Shown here: piece by piece, positions 46,400 to 57,736 of the stretch
Position numbering within the stretch: position 1 is the stretch's first letter
Layout of the letters: every line of letters starts with the position of its first letter
Source of the DNA: Macrothele yani
Lineage: Eukaryota; Arthropoda; Arachnida; Araneae; Macrothelidae
DNA: 64,000 nucleotides
NCBI GenBank assembly: GCA_039090855.1
Contig: CM077022.1
Coordinates: 76,036,971 to 76,100,970 of the forward strand
Direction: 5' to 3'
The notes under the pieces: generated by a model
The model's database searches: none
Seen by the model: the letters and a program-made list of their open reading frames with translations, nothing else
What the model was told of the DNA's origin: nothing
Position numbers and translations under genes: made by a program

Positions 46400-46505
46400 A
46401 TGTTGGATGGAAAGAGAAGAAAGCAGGGGTATGCAAGTAGGACAATTCTGGTACTTGATAGCTGCTGATTGGTGGAAATCGTGGAATGATTATATTGATT
46501 ATCAG
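46400..46505 (+). CDS. USP32: USP32-like exon D (start of DUSP domain)
   Basis: The acceptor TTTTATTTGTTAG ends at 46399 and the donor CAG|GTATTT follows 46505. The exon is 106 nt; its first base completes the split Arg and it ends in phase 0. It encodes CWMEREESRGMQVGQFWYL then IAADWWKSWNDYIDYQ. The W...WW..W..YI pattern is the DUSP-domain start (vertebrate: GWLERES..GLQAGHNWFII, QWWQQWKEYV). The first residue is Cys where vertebrates have Gly. A 38-bp minisatellite ends about 330 bp upstream. Confidence 0.92.
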
Positions 46506-47424
46506 GTATTTTCAGACCTTATGTTGCATGTTTATATGGTATTTTTTTTTCAGATGTTATGTGGCATGTTTTTTACTCCACATTAATAGCATTTCCTTAG
46601 TGGGCTAATAAAGAAGTGGTTTTAAATAGCATGAATAGTCTTGTTGCATTTTTCCATTAAACTTATAATAAAAACATGTGGAAAGGCTTAAGAGTTTGTT
46701 TTATTAAATTGCTGATTAAGCAGTGTATACTTATTTCCATTCTCTCTCCTGTTTATGAAATGTGTGTGCATTTTATATTTCGTATTTATCTATTTAATGC
46801 TCAGACTTAGGGCAAGAAAAATTCTCATTTTGTAAGGTATTTAGTAGTGGCCCTGTAATTATCTTTGACTGTTTCAGTAATTACTGAAATTTACTCTGCC
46901 AACCATTTATGTGTACTTTTATGGTGTTTAGTACAGAACTTTAATCAATTAAAAAAACAACTTTTTTCCTATATTTTTGGATATTATGTAATAAGTTTTA
47001 TTGTTGCTGTAAATAGTGATCAGAATTAAACAAGACAAAAATAATAGCAATTACTTTCAGAAGCTTTTTACACATCGTAATTTCATTGTAATTGAAAGTT
47101 GTTAGTAAGATGCAATTTAAGGTGCATTTTATGATTGACATGCAGATCCTTGGTCTATACGATGCAAGAATATGTAAACCAGTGAAATATTTACAAAGAA
47201 AATTATTAACATAATTTTTAATGTAGAAAAATAAGGATAAAATACATTTGAAGAGCAATACATATACATTTAAAAGTTGGTTTATGGCTCTGTGCATAGT
47301 CTCTAGCATGAAATTCTTAGTGGAAGTGAAATGGTAGAGAAGACAATTCCAATTAGTAGTTCTAATTCTGACTATTATATAGCTCTAATCATTCTACTAT
47401 TCTCTTTTACGTGCGATATTTCAA
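46506..47424. other. Intron sequence, no feature seen
   Basis: AT-rich sequence between the exon at 46400 and the Penelope-like elements; no recognisable feature. Confidence 0.6.
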
Positions 47425-47838
47425 AGTAACTTGTACAAAATTCTAGCAGATAATGCTTACCTTGGCATTCCTTTCTAGCGATGGGAACATTTCACGCACG
47501 TGTTTTCCGGTCTTTGTTGATGTTATTGTCCTAAAGTCCGTTGTATGCGATGACTGACTTTACTTCTCACACTTTTCGCTGGGTATACTCATTGGATCTT
47601 TGCCTTAGGATTCCAAACACATCAATTTTTACCGTTCTTAATACTCAAAATTTTCGCCCATCCTCTGGGCATCCTCAGGAGCGTGGCGACTTTACCACCG
47701 ATGTTCGTGGTTAACTTCGCGCTAATGGAGTCCGATACTCCTTGTTGCCATTCGTCGGATATACTTTCCTGGATATATTTCGTTATCAAGCCCGGCTGGC
47801 GCCATCTATGTTTCATTAAAACAACTTTTTTTTTTTTA

Positions 47839-48411
47839 TTAATTTCTTCTCCTTTCCTGGTTTTCTTGTCTTTTTTGCCGGTTTTTCTTTTGTTGTTGTT
47901 TTTCTTGTCTTATTAGTTCTTTCCACAGGCCCGATAATGTACTAGGGTCGTTCTGGTTACATACCCTTGCTTTATTTTTATAGATTAAAATTGCTTCTTC
48001 CCTCCTCATTTGCCTTTCCGATTTTTTATTCTTTTTTAGCATTTTAATTTCATCGAATTTCGGGAATGTCCGGTTTTCCATGCAGAATTGCACTAAAGCA
48101 GTTTTGGCTTCTTTTCTTTGCCAATTAGATATGTGTTGTTTAAGTCTTTTTTTAAATCTGTTTTTCGTACTTCCAATGTACGATATTGGGGGTATGCGTG
48201 CAATTGGAATTTCGTAGGTTCCTGATTCTTCTAGCATTTTTTCCTCTGTTTTTTTGTTGACAGTCATACTTTTCATGGTGTGCACTGAGCTTCCTAGTTG
48301 TAAGCCATATTTAGCACAGTGCCTATTGATTTCATTACTCACTCCTTCCAAGTATGGGAAAGCTCCAATGTATTGCAATTTTTTCTTTCTAATCTTCCTT
48401 TGGTTGTGCAC
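47839..48411 (-). pseudogene. Penelope-like GIY-YIG endonuclease domain
   Basis: A 190-codon open frame. It begins KLQYIGAFPYLEGVSNEI, contains KYGLQLGSS, and then the endonuclease core: a GTYEIPIARIPPISYIGSTK block (the GIY-YIG equivalent), KRLKQHISN with the catalytic-type Arg nearby, and a trailing Lys-rich C-terminus. In Penelope-like elements this nuclease cuts target DNA to prime reverse transcription. The frame is cut off from its RT, so the copy is inactive, although this domain alone is uninterrupted. Confidence 0.85.
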
Positions 48412-48581
48412 TTCTTGGCCTTCTTTACTCAGTCATATGCTTTTTACTCTCGTGTATCCATTTATTAATTAGCTTGCTCGGGTACCCATATTCTTGTGCT
48501 ATTTTCGAGATAAACTCTAGCTCTTGATTTTTTAGCCTGTTGTTTGATGTGTGTGTGTGTACGCTCGCCGTATCAAGTTTA

Positions 48582-48841
48582 CTATGCTGTTTTTTTATGT
48601 ATCACTGGATGGTGCGACGAGTATGGTATCAGTACAGGTATGTAAGTTGCTTTTTTGAACACCGAGTATTCAAAACTATTTTTGTTTTTCTTTAGTTGGA
48701 TGTCCGGGAAGGATAGGCAATTATCCTCTTCAAACTCAATAGTTAGCTCTATGGTGTTACAGATTTTGCTGAACTGCTGTGCTAGATCTTGTAGCTCGGC
48801 TTTGTTAAGTTTAGACATTATAATAATGTCTTCTACACTGT
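48582..48841 (-). pseudogene. Penelope-like reverse transcriptase, 3' part
   Basis: Minus-strand codons read HSVEDIIIMSKLNKAEL (the RT motif C position, Glu replacing one Asp), LTIEFEEDNCLSFPDIQ, and then YSSHHPVIHKKTA, the conserved SHHP..HK block that follows the Penelope RT palm. The upstream fingers and palm are missing because the copy is truncated here at the junction with the inverted second copy. Confidence 0.82.
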
Positions 48842-49760
48842 GGCACTGTGCTAAATATGGCTTACAACTAGGAAGCTCAGTGCACACCGTGAAAAGTATG
48901 ACTGTCAACAAAAAAAACAGAGGAAAAAATGCTAGAAGAATCGGGAACCTACGAAATTCCAATTGCACACATACCCCCAATATCGTACATTGGAAGTACG
49001 AAAAACAGATTAAAAAAAAAAACACTTAAACAACACATATCTAATTGGCAAAAAAAAAAAGAAGCCAAAACTGCTTTAGTGCAATTCTGCATGGAAAACC
49101 GGACATTCCCGAAATTCGATGAAATTAAAATGCTAAAAAAGAATAAAAAATCGGAAAGGCAAATGAGGAGGGAAGAAGCAATATTAATCTAGAAATAAAG
49201 CAAGGGTATGTAACCAGAATGACCCTAGTACATTATCGGGCCTGTGGAAAGAACTAATAAGACAAGAAAAACGACAACAAAAGAAAAACCGGCAAAAAAG
49301 ACAAGAAAACCAGGATAGGAGAAAAAATTAATAAAAAAAAAAGTTGTTTTAATGAAACATAGATGGCGCCAGCCGGGCTTGATAACGAAATATATCCAGG
49401 AAAGTATATCCGACGAATGGCAACAAGGAGTATCGGACTCCATTAGCGCGCGGACTCCATTAGCGCGGAGGTAACCACGAACATCGGTGGTAAAGTCGCC
49501 ACGCTCCCGAGGATGCCCAGAGGATGGGCGAAAATTTCGAGTATTAAGAACGGTAAAAATTGATGTGTTTGGAATCCTAAGGCAAAGATCCAATGAGTAT
49601 ACCCAGCGAAAAGTGTGAGAAGTAAAGCCAGTCATCGCATACAACTGACTTTAGGACAATAACATCAACAAAGACCGGAAAACACGTGCGTGAAATGTTC
49701 CCATCGCTAGAAAGGAATGCCAAGGTAAGCATTATCTGCTAGAATTTTGTACAAGTTACT
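48842..49760 (+). mobile_element. Penelope-like element, truncated copy 2 (inverted)
   Basis: Plus-oriented copy of the same 3' region as 47425-48323, abutting copy 1 head to head. The GIY-YIG frame (48929-49192) keeps SYIGSTKNRLKKKTLKQHIS but has A-tract frame changes near 49010 and 49050 and a TAG near 49190. It ends TTTTGTACAAGTTACT at 49760, the exact inverse of the start of copy 1. Confidence 0.88.
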
Positions 49761-50565
49761 ATGGTAGAGAAGGTTACTTATTTTTGAGCAATAGTTGCTA
49801 AGTTAGAAACTTCAAAATGGATATATTATTCAGAATGTGAGCAGAAACAGCCTTTCTGTGTAATATTTCCCTAAAGATCTGAGGTAGAAACTTGAAATGT
49901 GAGATTTATTGTGAAACAGTAAGAAACTTGCGACTTTTATAGCAATGAGTCAACAGGATTTCCTTTTCAACTGGAAACTATCCATGCAGCATCTGTTCAC
50001 AATATTTCTATGTGTAAATTACTTACGGCATTATGAAATTCGGTCATGAAAAGAGAAAAAAAAATGGTTAATTTGGATTAAAATGTCAACAGAGTTTCAC
50101 AGCTAGTTAACTTCAAAATCTGCCTGGAAATAACATTGTGCTTAAGTGAAGTGAAGGCACAGTGTCCTTTATTGTTAATTTGTGCTTCATCATTTTGTTT
50201 GGGTGGAAAAAAATTATGTATTTGGAGATTTAGATGTATAAACCAGATTAGATGCTAATGTATCTGCCCCCGAAAAACACAGGAGAAAATTTCCACAAAA
50301 GTAAAAAGGAAAGAAACACGTGAACCAGAAGAGGAGGAAGATTACGATCAGTAAACTGGAGTGAAAATTCCTACTTTAAATGATATTTGTGATGCCATTG
50401 GGATTTTAAATCAATGTTATGAAACCTGAACAGAAAATACAAATTATTTCTGAAATTGGGAAACTCAAAGCCTGAAAGCCAGTTTAGGGAAGAAGTATTG
50501 CATGAAACAAAATCAGGAGGAAAGAGATTTCTTCATTTAAATCTTTAAGTTTTGTATTTTAATTA
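49761..50565. other. Intron sequence, no feature seen
   Basis: AT-rich, no recognisable coding or repeat feature. Confidence 0.6.
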
Positions 50566-50567
50566 TA

Positions 50568-51329
50568 CGAGTGTCATAATGAAAGTTCTGCACACATTAA
50601 TCTAAAACTGAAGCCGATGATGCAATCGAGAAAATGATTGCATTATGTCAAGGTCAGACTGTCAGCAACGCAGGCGTCAGAATGATGCGCTATCAGTTGC
50701 TGTGTGGACATGGGAGGGATTGGAAATGGAAGCGTGCAGCTCCTCAGGTAGAGTCACAGCGTTAGACCAGCGCTCGTATGTGAAAATAGAAAACTCTGCT
50801 GGGGAAAAACTCTGACACAGATCCACACTGCCTTGCAAGAAGTTTGTGGGGAAGGAACTCTTGATCAAAGCACAATTACTTTCTGAGGACAAAGTTGAGA
50901 CTGAAAATTTGTAAAAATCTCCCTAACTTGTTGGAAGCAGGAGTGATCTTGCTGCATGACAACTCATCGTGCCATGGTGCAATTTCAGTACGGGGACTTT
51001 GGTTGAAATATGGCTGGGAAACTTTATCCCACCCACCATACAGCCCTGATCTCAGTCCACCCAACTTTGATCTTTTCCCAAAGTTAAAAATCGGCTCCAT
51101 GGCATCCGCTACAAATCGCTAGATGAACTGTCATTGGATGTGACCTGAGTAATACGACAGCTGAACAAAGATGGCATATTATGGGGCATCCAGGACCTAC
51201 CCTCACCTCTGGCAAGCTGCCATTAGAAGCAGAGGGGAGTACATTGAACAGCAATAAGGTACGTTTTCTCAGTTACTTCACACTTTTCTCAAAAATGGAC
51301 AGTGTGCAGAACTCTTGTTATGACCCCCA
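50568..51329 (+). mobile_element. Internally deleted mariner element
   Basis: TA on both sides (50566-50567, 51330-51331). The left end reads CGAGTGTCATAATGAAAGTT and the complement of the right end TGGGGGTCATAACAAGAGTT; both continue CTGCACAC. The 762-bp body keeps only part of the catalytic domain: VILLHDNSSCHGA (second Asp), then HPPYSPDLSPPNFDLFPKLK. The spacing between these is the mariner 34 residues, but the final Asp position is Asn. Confidence 0.88.
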
Positions 51330-51908
51330 TATGCAAGTATTCTTCAAAATAAGTTATTTTAATAAATTTATTTTCCAGAAGTATTTTTAAATTTACCATC
51401 AAAAAATAAGATTGTTTACTTTAAAAGTGAATTTTAGTGCTGTACAAAATGATTTTATATGTACTGTATTTCTCTTTGAAATATGACATAATCCCTTCAT
51501 TAGTTAGTAAAAAATACTAATTTATCACGACCTAAATTCTGGCACCTTTTGATGTTAAAACCAAGTTTCACTGTATGTAGAATTTTTCAACAGCAAATGG
51601 GGTTTAACTAGAGAAAAACATCTAATATGGAAGAAGTTTGCAAACTTTACTGAAGTCGGACTTTAAACTTCACACTAGTTATTGTTTTTGATAGCTAGTT
51701 GTTCAAGGCAGTAGTACAATAACTTAATCAAGAATTTGCTGGGCCAATAGTTGTGTGTGCATGTGAACCAGTAACCAAAAACATGAAAAACCAGTTGCCA
51801 GTAATCTTGATCAGGTTGTAAATTTCGTTAACTTAAAATTTGAAAATCGGAATTTTAAACTACTAAAACACACAAATCTGTCTCACATGTCTTGAGAACT
51901 TGCATTTA

Positions 51909-52200
51909 CACTGAGATGCCAGTTCATTAGGTATGCCTGCTTTCATCCCATTAATGGCTGACTCCAACATGTGAGACAGCAAGTGAGTGCTGTGTGCAGT
52001 ATAAATCTGGCAGACTAGCTTGTTGAGTATCGGTTAGCATTTGATTGAGGATTGGAATAGGCAAAATGAGTGATCTGAGTGACATTGAACATAACATGAT
52101 AGTTGACACCAGTCGTGCCAGTTCAAATAGCCATTCTCTTGGGTTTTTAATACATACAACAGTAGCAAGGGTTTACTGTGAATGATGAAACATGCAAAAA
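51909..52200 (+). mobile_element. Tc1-like 5' end fragment
   Basis: A Tc1-type start after TA (CACTGAGATGCCAGTTCATT) is followed at 52067 by the first codons of a transposase helix-turn-helix: MSDLSDIEHNMIV then a frame-changed SHSLGFL..TTVARVY. The remainder is missing; 52210 onward is unrelated sequence. Confidence 0.65.
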
Positions 52201-53576
52201 AAACTTACAGCAATGGGTGATCTTACCAGTCAGCAGGGGTGGATTGGCCCACCAGGACATTTCCCAGTGGACCACTCGAGAAATGGCCTACTTTCTTCTG
52301 TGTGTGTGTATTTTCTGGATGTTTTTGGACAAACAAATAATTATTTTGGTAATTATGAATAATAATCATTAACTTCATTTGAGCTTTATACCTGTCTAAA
52401 AAGTTATTTCCTTGAAAAAAAAAAAACTGTTTCCTTTTATCTATATGTTTGGTGTTTGCTCTAAAATGACACAGCAAAATTATTTATACTTTTATCAAAA
52501 AAAGTGCCTGTGGTTATTCACTTAAATTAATTAAGCTCGGCACCCTGTTATAAATTGATTAAGCTAACGCTGTTAGATTGTAGGTCATTGAACTTGGAGC
52601 CCAGGGTCATTGGTAGGTCCTACTTTCTGTTGCATTCTTGAAGACACTAACACCCATCATCCCCACACCATTATCCACAGACTGACACAAAGCACAAAGT
52701 GATCCTCTGGCAGAGATACTTTGAAATCTGTGTCCCACCTATATTTATTTATCTTAAACGAAACAACAGTTTACCATTACTGGTCCATGTGTCAAAGTAA
52801 TGGGTAGACTTTAAAAAGGCATCTACTCAAGGAGGTACCAGTGCCATTGCCCAGTAGGTGATCAGTGAACAAATAAATATAAAAATAAACTCCTTAGGAA
52901 AATGGCTGTGTGTCAAGTGCACATTTTAACTTTCAGAATAATCTTTATGGTAATTTAGTTGGAAATGGGTTTTTTAAAAGACGAGATTTTGTCAAAACCA
53001 AGTTTTTCAAAGGAAAATTATCTGGTACAACATTCTGTTGTGGACATGGTTTGATGCTACATTCAATCATGAGCAGATTTTTAAAGTTCTTTCATCATTA
53101 AATTGTTAAATTTGTTCACAACTGAATTTGTTTTACAATGCATATTTCAACAGCTCTTTCATCCAGTGTAGTTTCCTCTGTAGAGGGAAGGTGTGTTTTT
53201 GTAGTGGACTGCAAGACTAGAATTCCTGGCCTGGTTTTGTCTGTCGTCCCAATGTGCTCCTGCCAGTCAGTATACTTTTTACCCCTCTGATCTACCAGCT
53301 ATTTTTGACCACATGATTGCTGGAAAATTTTTGTGTTGCACAATTCATGATAAGCTCTTGCTATGGTAATGTGTGTAAAAAGCTCAGGAGGATGGACATT
53401 TAGGAGATGCTCTAACTAGAAAGCCTCTTGCTAATTATCATGCCACATTCAGAATGGCTATGGTCACTAGTTTTTCCCTTTCTGACCCTCAATTGAACAC
53501 TGACTTATGCTTGGCAAGCTTGTCAGCCTGATTTATACTGCACACTATGATTAGGTCAGGTGTACCTAATGCGCTA
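52201..53576. other. Intron sequence, no feature recognised
   Basis: Mixed-composition intron DNA; no protein family recognised in any frame. Confidence 0.5.
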
Positions 53577-55478
53577 GCAACAAAATTAGCTGGGTCTAAG
53601 AACAAGTTGCATGTAAACAAATTATCAGGAAAAACCAAAATGTTGATGCAAAAAAGAAGAGAGATGAGGACAACTAAAGAAGATGTGACTTCCAAAGTGG
53701 AATATATAGAGTTATGCAAGACAGCACGAAAAAGTATCACTGAAGACGTAAGGAAATTCAACTGTGAGCTAGTGAGGAAAGCAATTGAAAACAACCAAAG
53801 CCTAAAGATAGCAAAGGGACATCTCAGTAAGGGAAGAAAACAGATTATGGCTCTGAGAAAAGAAGATGGTTCTATAACAAGAAATAGAGGTGAAATTTTG
53901 ACAAGAGTGAAAGATTTCTACTCCAAATTATATGAAAGGGATGATACATGTACTTCAGACATCATGAAAGGTACCAGAGTTCTTCCAGTCCTCCCAGCAG
54001 AAGTTGCTCATGCAATCAAGAACATGAAGCGAGGGAAAGCTCCAGGAGAAGATGGAATTACTATAGACATCATACAAGAAGCAAGTGGAGAAATTGAAAC
54101 AGTACTCGCCCAAATTTTCACTCGATGCCTTAATGAAGGGAAGATTCCTGAGGATTGGAACAATGCTACAATGATCCTGCTACATAAAAAAGGTGACATT
54201 GAGGATCTCAGGAACTACAGACCTATCAGCCTCCTATCAGTGGTTTATAAAATCTTCACTAAAGTTCTTTCACACCGCTTGAAGGTAACACTGGACATGG
54301 CTCAACCGAGAGAACAAGCTGGATTCAGGAGTGGCTACAGCACAATAGATCATATCCATGTACTGAGAGAACTAATTGAAAGAGCGAGGGAATATGAACT
54401 TCCATTGTGCATGGCTTTTATCGATTATGAAAAAGCCTTTGATTCGGTGAAACCATCAGCAGTTACCACGGCTCTGAAATCCTGCGGTATTGAAGATGCA
54501 TACATTAATATTATTAATAACATCTATGAAAATGCAAGTGCAAAGATTCGGCTGTTTGAAAATACAACACACATAAAAATTGGAAAGGGAGTGAGACAAG
54601 GTGACACCATATCTCCGAAGCTCTTTAATGCCACATTGGAAAATGTCTTTCAATCACTGAACTGGGAAAACAAAGGGATAAAGATTAATGGAGATTATCT
54701 AACCCACCTTCGTTTTGCTGATGACGTAGTCATTTTTGCAACTACCCCATCAGAGCTGCAGAGTATGATCGAGGAACTTGCTGACAAGAGTAAAGAAGTG
54801 GGATTAAAAGTGAACTTTCAGAAGACAAAAGTGATGTTCAATGCTTTTACAAGAAATGAAGATTTATCGATTGATGGAGAAAAACTGGAGATAACAGATA
54901 CGTATGTTTATCTTGGACAGCAGATATCAAGTGAGGGTCACATTGATGAAGAAATTAATCGGCGTACAAAACTTGCCTGGAGAGCTTTTGGAAGAAACAG
55001 CATAATTTTCAAGAGCAATATGCCATTATGTCTTAAAAGAAAAGTGTTTGATCAATGCATCCTTCCAGTGCTTACGTATGGTGCAGAGACGTGGACCTTA
55101 ACTAAAAGAGACATACAAAGGCTGCAGACAACTCAAAGAAGCATGGAGAGGTGCATGCTTGGTATAACCAGGAGAGATAAGAAGAGGAACTCGTGGATCC
55201 GAAAAATGACGAGAGTGGAAGACATCATGATCAGAGTTAAATCCCTGAAATGGCAATGGGCTGGACATACTGCCAGAAGGACAGACCATAGATGGACAGC
55301 CGAAATTTTAGATTGGATTCCAAGGGACAGGAAAAGACCCAGAAAAAGACCACATGGGAGATGGGTGGATGAAATTCGTAAATATGCGGGAGTGACATGG
55401 AGGAGACTGGCACAAGACAGACCGTTGTGGAGGAAACTTGGGGAGACCTTCGTCCAGCAGTGGATTGATAATGGTTGA
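53547..55478 (+). CDS. LINE reverse transcriptase polyprotein, 3' part, uninterrupted
   Basis: A 643-codon frame; about the first ten codons come from flanking DNA, so the ATG is fortuitous. RT motifs are in order: GKAPGEDGITIDI (163-175), LRNYRPISLLSVVYKIFTKV (221-240), CMAFIDYEKAFDSV (288-301, first catalytic Asp), GVRQGDTISPKLF (348-360), LRFADDVVIFATT (388-400, the second and third Asp). The C-terminal domain has LPVLTYGAETWTLTKRD (506-522), WQWAGHTARRTD (569-580) and DRPLWRKLGETFVQQW (624-639). The endonuclease is absent. All catalytic residues are intact, but without an own promoter and endonuclease it cannot retrotranspose alone. Confidence 0.88.
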   Translation: MIRSGVPNALATKLAGSKNKLHVNKLSGKTKMLMQKRREMRTTKEDVTSKVEYIELCKTARKSITEDVRKFNCELVRKAIENNQSLKIAKGHLSKGRKQIMALRKEDGSITRNRGEILTRVKDFYSKLYERDDTCTSDIMKGTRVLPVLPAEVAHAIKNMKRGKAPGEDGITIDIIQEASGEIETVLAQIFTRCLNEGKIPEDWNNATMILLHKKGDIEDLRNYRPISLLSVVYKIFTKVLSHRLKVTLDMAQPREQAGFRSGYSTIDHIHVLRELIERAREYELPLCMAFIDYEKAFDSVKPSAVTTALKSCGIEDAYINIINNIYENASAKIRLFENTTHIKIGKGVRQGDTISPKLFNATLENVFQSLNWENKGIKINGDYLTHLRFADDVVIFATTPSELQSMIEELADKSKEVGLKVNFQKTKVMFNAFTRNEDLSIDGEKLEITDTYVYLGQQISSEGHIDEEINRRTKLAWRAFGRNSIIFKSNMPLCLKRKVFDQCILPVLTYGAETWTLTKRDIQRLQTTQRSMERCMLGITRRDKKRNSWIRKMTRVEDIMIRVKSLKWQWAGHTARRTDHRWTAEILDWIPRDRKRPRKRPHGRWVDEIRKYAGVTWRRLAQDRPLWRKLGETFVQQWIDNG

Positions 55479-55500
55479 CAATGATGATGATGATGATATG
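53577..55500 (+). mobile_element. RTE-type LINE (family 2, copy B), 5'-truncated, RT intact
   Basis: Homology to copy A (minus, 21945-24290) begins at about 53577 (GCAACAAAATTAG) and runs to the 3' tail, TGACAATGATGATGATGATG followed by an A run. It lacks the endonuclease, so it is a typical 5'-truncated insertion. Its frame is nonetheless uninterrupted, implying recent arrival compared with copy A. Confidence 0.9.
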
Positions 55501-56402
55501 AAAAAAAAAAAGTTCAACTTCATGTGTTTTGGCACGTTTATGCTTTATATTTCAAAATCTGAGTTAAGTATAATTTTGCATGGGTTTTGTATTAATATAA
55601 ATAAAGGGAATAGCAAGTTAGGGCATTGGAATGTAAAAAAAAAAATGCTCTGTTAGAAGCATTGTGTTGCAGTTTTTTTGCCTGTGAGAAAAATTATGGA
55701 AAGACCACCACCACTCACTTTTATGAATCTAAAAGAGGTTTCTATTTTCTTATTTATATATACTGCTACTCCACATGTCCTCTTTGAAACCTCAAAGCAA
55801 TTTTTGTATCCATTTGGGTTTCTTTTTTAGAAATCTGGTATATTTTTAATATTGTATTGTTTTTCAAGCCTGATGCTTTTTAACACCTTATTTTAAGTTT
55901 TATTTCCTTGACTATGTTTTAATCTTCTCAGATTTCTGACTATTTTTACCAAATTCAAAATTGGAAAGCTTTGATCTCTGAATTATCTTTCACTTGAGTA
56001 AGTTCTGGTAATTCATTTTTCCTTGTACAATTTGGTAAATAATCTAAAGTCAACCCACCGTTTAACATATTTGTGTTGATGTGGGGTGAAAGTTAATCTG
56101 TCTTGTAATAAAAATTATGTGTGAGTATTTTGAATATGCGAGAAGCTCTTCACCATGCAATGTGTGTTGGCCATCATTGTTTAAAGATTAATTTGATGTT
56201 TAGATATTAATACATATAAGCAACAAAACATAGTTGCCCCCTTTTTTTGTGTATATAGATTGTCACAGGATTTGTACTTGTTCCTTAGTGTTTAGTGTTG
56301 TATGAAAAATGTATTTGTGCAATACTTAATCAAACAAATAAAAAGTTATTATTATATTTGTCTTTTTTTCTGCTTTACTAATTAACTAAGGGATTTTTTA
56401 AG
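55501..56402. other. Intron sequence, no feature seen
   Basis: AT-rich DNA between the LINE and the exon at 56403; an A-rich run marks the LINE tail. Confidence 0.6.
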
Positions 56403-56711
56403 GGGACCTCCTTAAGTGGCAGTTGTACTCCAACCTACCCATCTGGCAGTCTAAAAAGAAACAGTAAGATGCAACGAAGGGTGGATGGAAGTGTTGCTCA
56501 AACACTGGATGATGGTAGCTCAAATGTTGTTCTTTCAAGTGTTACAAGTGTTGGAGAAGATATAGCTTCATCACTGAATGATAGCCTCAGCAGTTTCCTT
56601 AGTTCACTCAGCAGTGAAAATAACTCTGGCTCAAAATCTCCTGGTGACAGTTCTGTGTTTTATGTTCAAGGGCCAAACCTCTCTGTACCAAAGAAAAGCT
56701 CAAGTTTACAG
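56403..56711 (+). CDS. USP32: USP32-like exon E (Ser-rich linker)
   Basis: The acceptor GGGATTTTTTAAG ends at 56402 and the donor CAG|GTAATT follows 56711. The exon is 309 nt, phase 0 at both ends, open throughout (103 codons). It encodes GTSLSGSCTPTYPSGSLKRN, a middle part rich in Ser, Leu and Asp, and ends VPKKSSSLQ. USP32 proteins carry a poorly conserved Ser/Thr-rich loop in this part of the DUSP region. Assignment rests on frame continuity, splice sites and position rather than clear sequence similarity. Confidence 0.72.
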
Positions 56712-57734
56712 GTAATTAGTATGCAAAAGAAACTTAAAACTCTGCAAGATGTGTAGAAGAAACTGTACCAATTTAAAGTCCTTCTTCATGGTTTTGTAGA
56801 TTATTCCATGAAGCTTTGCAACTTAGTAATAAGGATAAAACTGACAGTAAAGATCTAATAAAAATCTTGTTAAAATTTCATATTTTAACCAGAACTTTTT
56901 TCTTCAAATAAGAAAAAAAAAATCTAAAATATTAAAATATTATTTGATAATCTAAAATATTATTTTGATCGAAGGGAAGAAAATGTGTATTTATAATACC
57001 TGAACTACATTCTTGATTTTTTAAATTTTTACTACTGATGGTTTCTGTGCGTGAAATAATTCTGATGATACTCTTAAAGTTAATAGGCCACAGGAAATTT
57101 TTCTTATTTAAATGATATTGTACAAGAGTTTCTCTTTTCTAGTAAAAACTGGTGTACTGGAAAGGCTGGCATGTGAGTTTTAACATAGCCAAATGACTGC
57201 AGAATGGGAATTTTTAAGTTAAACATCTGTTTCCACCCCATTACTTTTTTTCAGCTATTTCTTCAACAAAAATATCCATATTATATCTTGCATTTTTTTT
57301 ATTGTACTCTTTTGTTGAAAATATCACCATTTCATTAGATTTGTCACTTCAAATTATAAGAGGGCATTATCATCCAATTCTTTTTTTAGTCATTTTAAAC
57401 CCAACAATTATTCTTTTATAGGAGACTACATTCCTCCATATTTAGGAGCTGGTTTGTTTCAAATTATATAAGAATTCTTTATTCTGGTTGGTAAATGAAA
57501 GAATTGTCCTACCTTAAATTCTTTTTGGGAACAGTTTTTAAAAATATTTGTCTCTAATGCCAAATTGGTTTCTTTTGGGAAAATTTCATTTAATATAAAA
57601 AAAGATATATAACATTCAATTAAGAAATCCTGAAATTGAAATTGCTGTTTTTTCACATCCAATCTTGAAATATCACAGAAATTAATGAATCCCCTGAAAT
57701 TTGTGGCAAATATAAGAGTATGTGTGCACACATA
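56712..57734. other. Intron sequence, no feature seen
   Basis: AT-rich, no recognisable feature. Confidence 0.6.
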
Positions 57735-57736
57735 TA

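Larger units (their letters stand above)
47425..48841 (-). mobile_element. Penelope-like element, truncated copy 1
   Basis: Minus-oriented, truncated within the reverse transcriptase at its right (5') end near the catalytic motif HSVEDIIIM. Downstream are the RT end and linker (ELEFISKIAQEYGYPSKLIN in another frame), then a GIY-YIG endonuclease, then non-coding sequence ending at 47425. The outer 899 bp (47425-48323) are the inverse of 48842-49760. Confidence 0.85.

Noticed and set aside
47560..47610. Hammerhead-ribozyme-like core near the Penelope outer end (CCAATGAG...CGAAAA on the minus strand, also in the right arm)
   Set aside because: The essential CUGANGA core is not present (CCAATGA), so a self-cleaving ribozyme is not supported, although Penelope-like elements can carry them.
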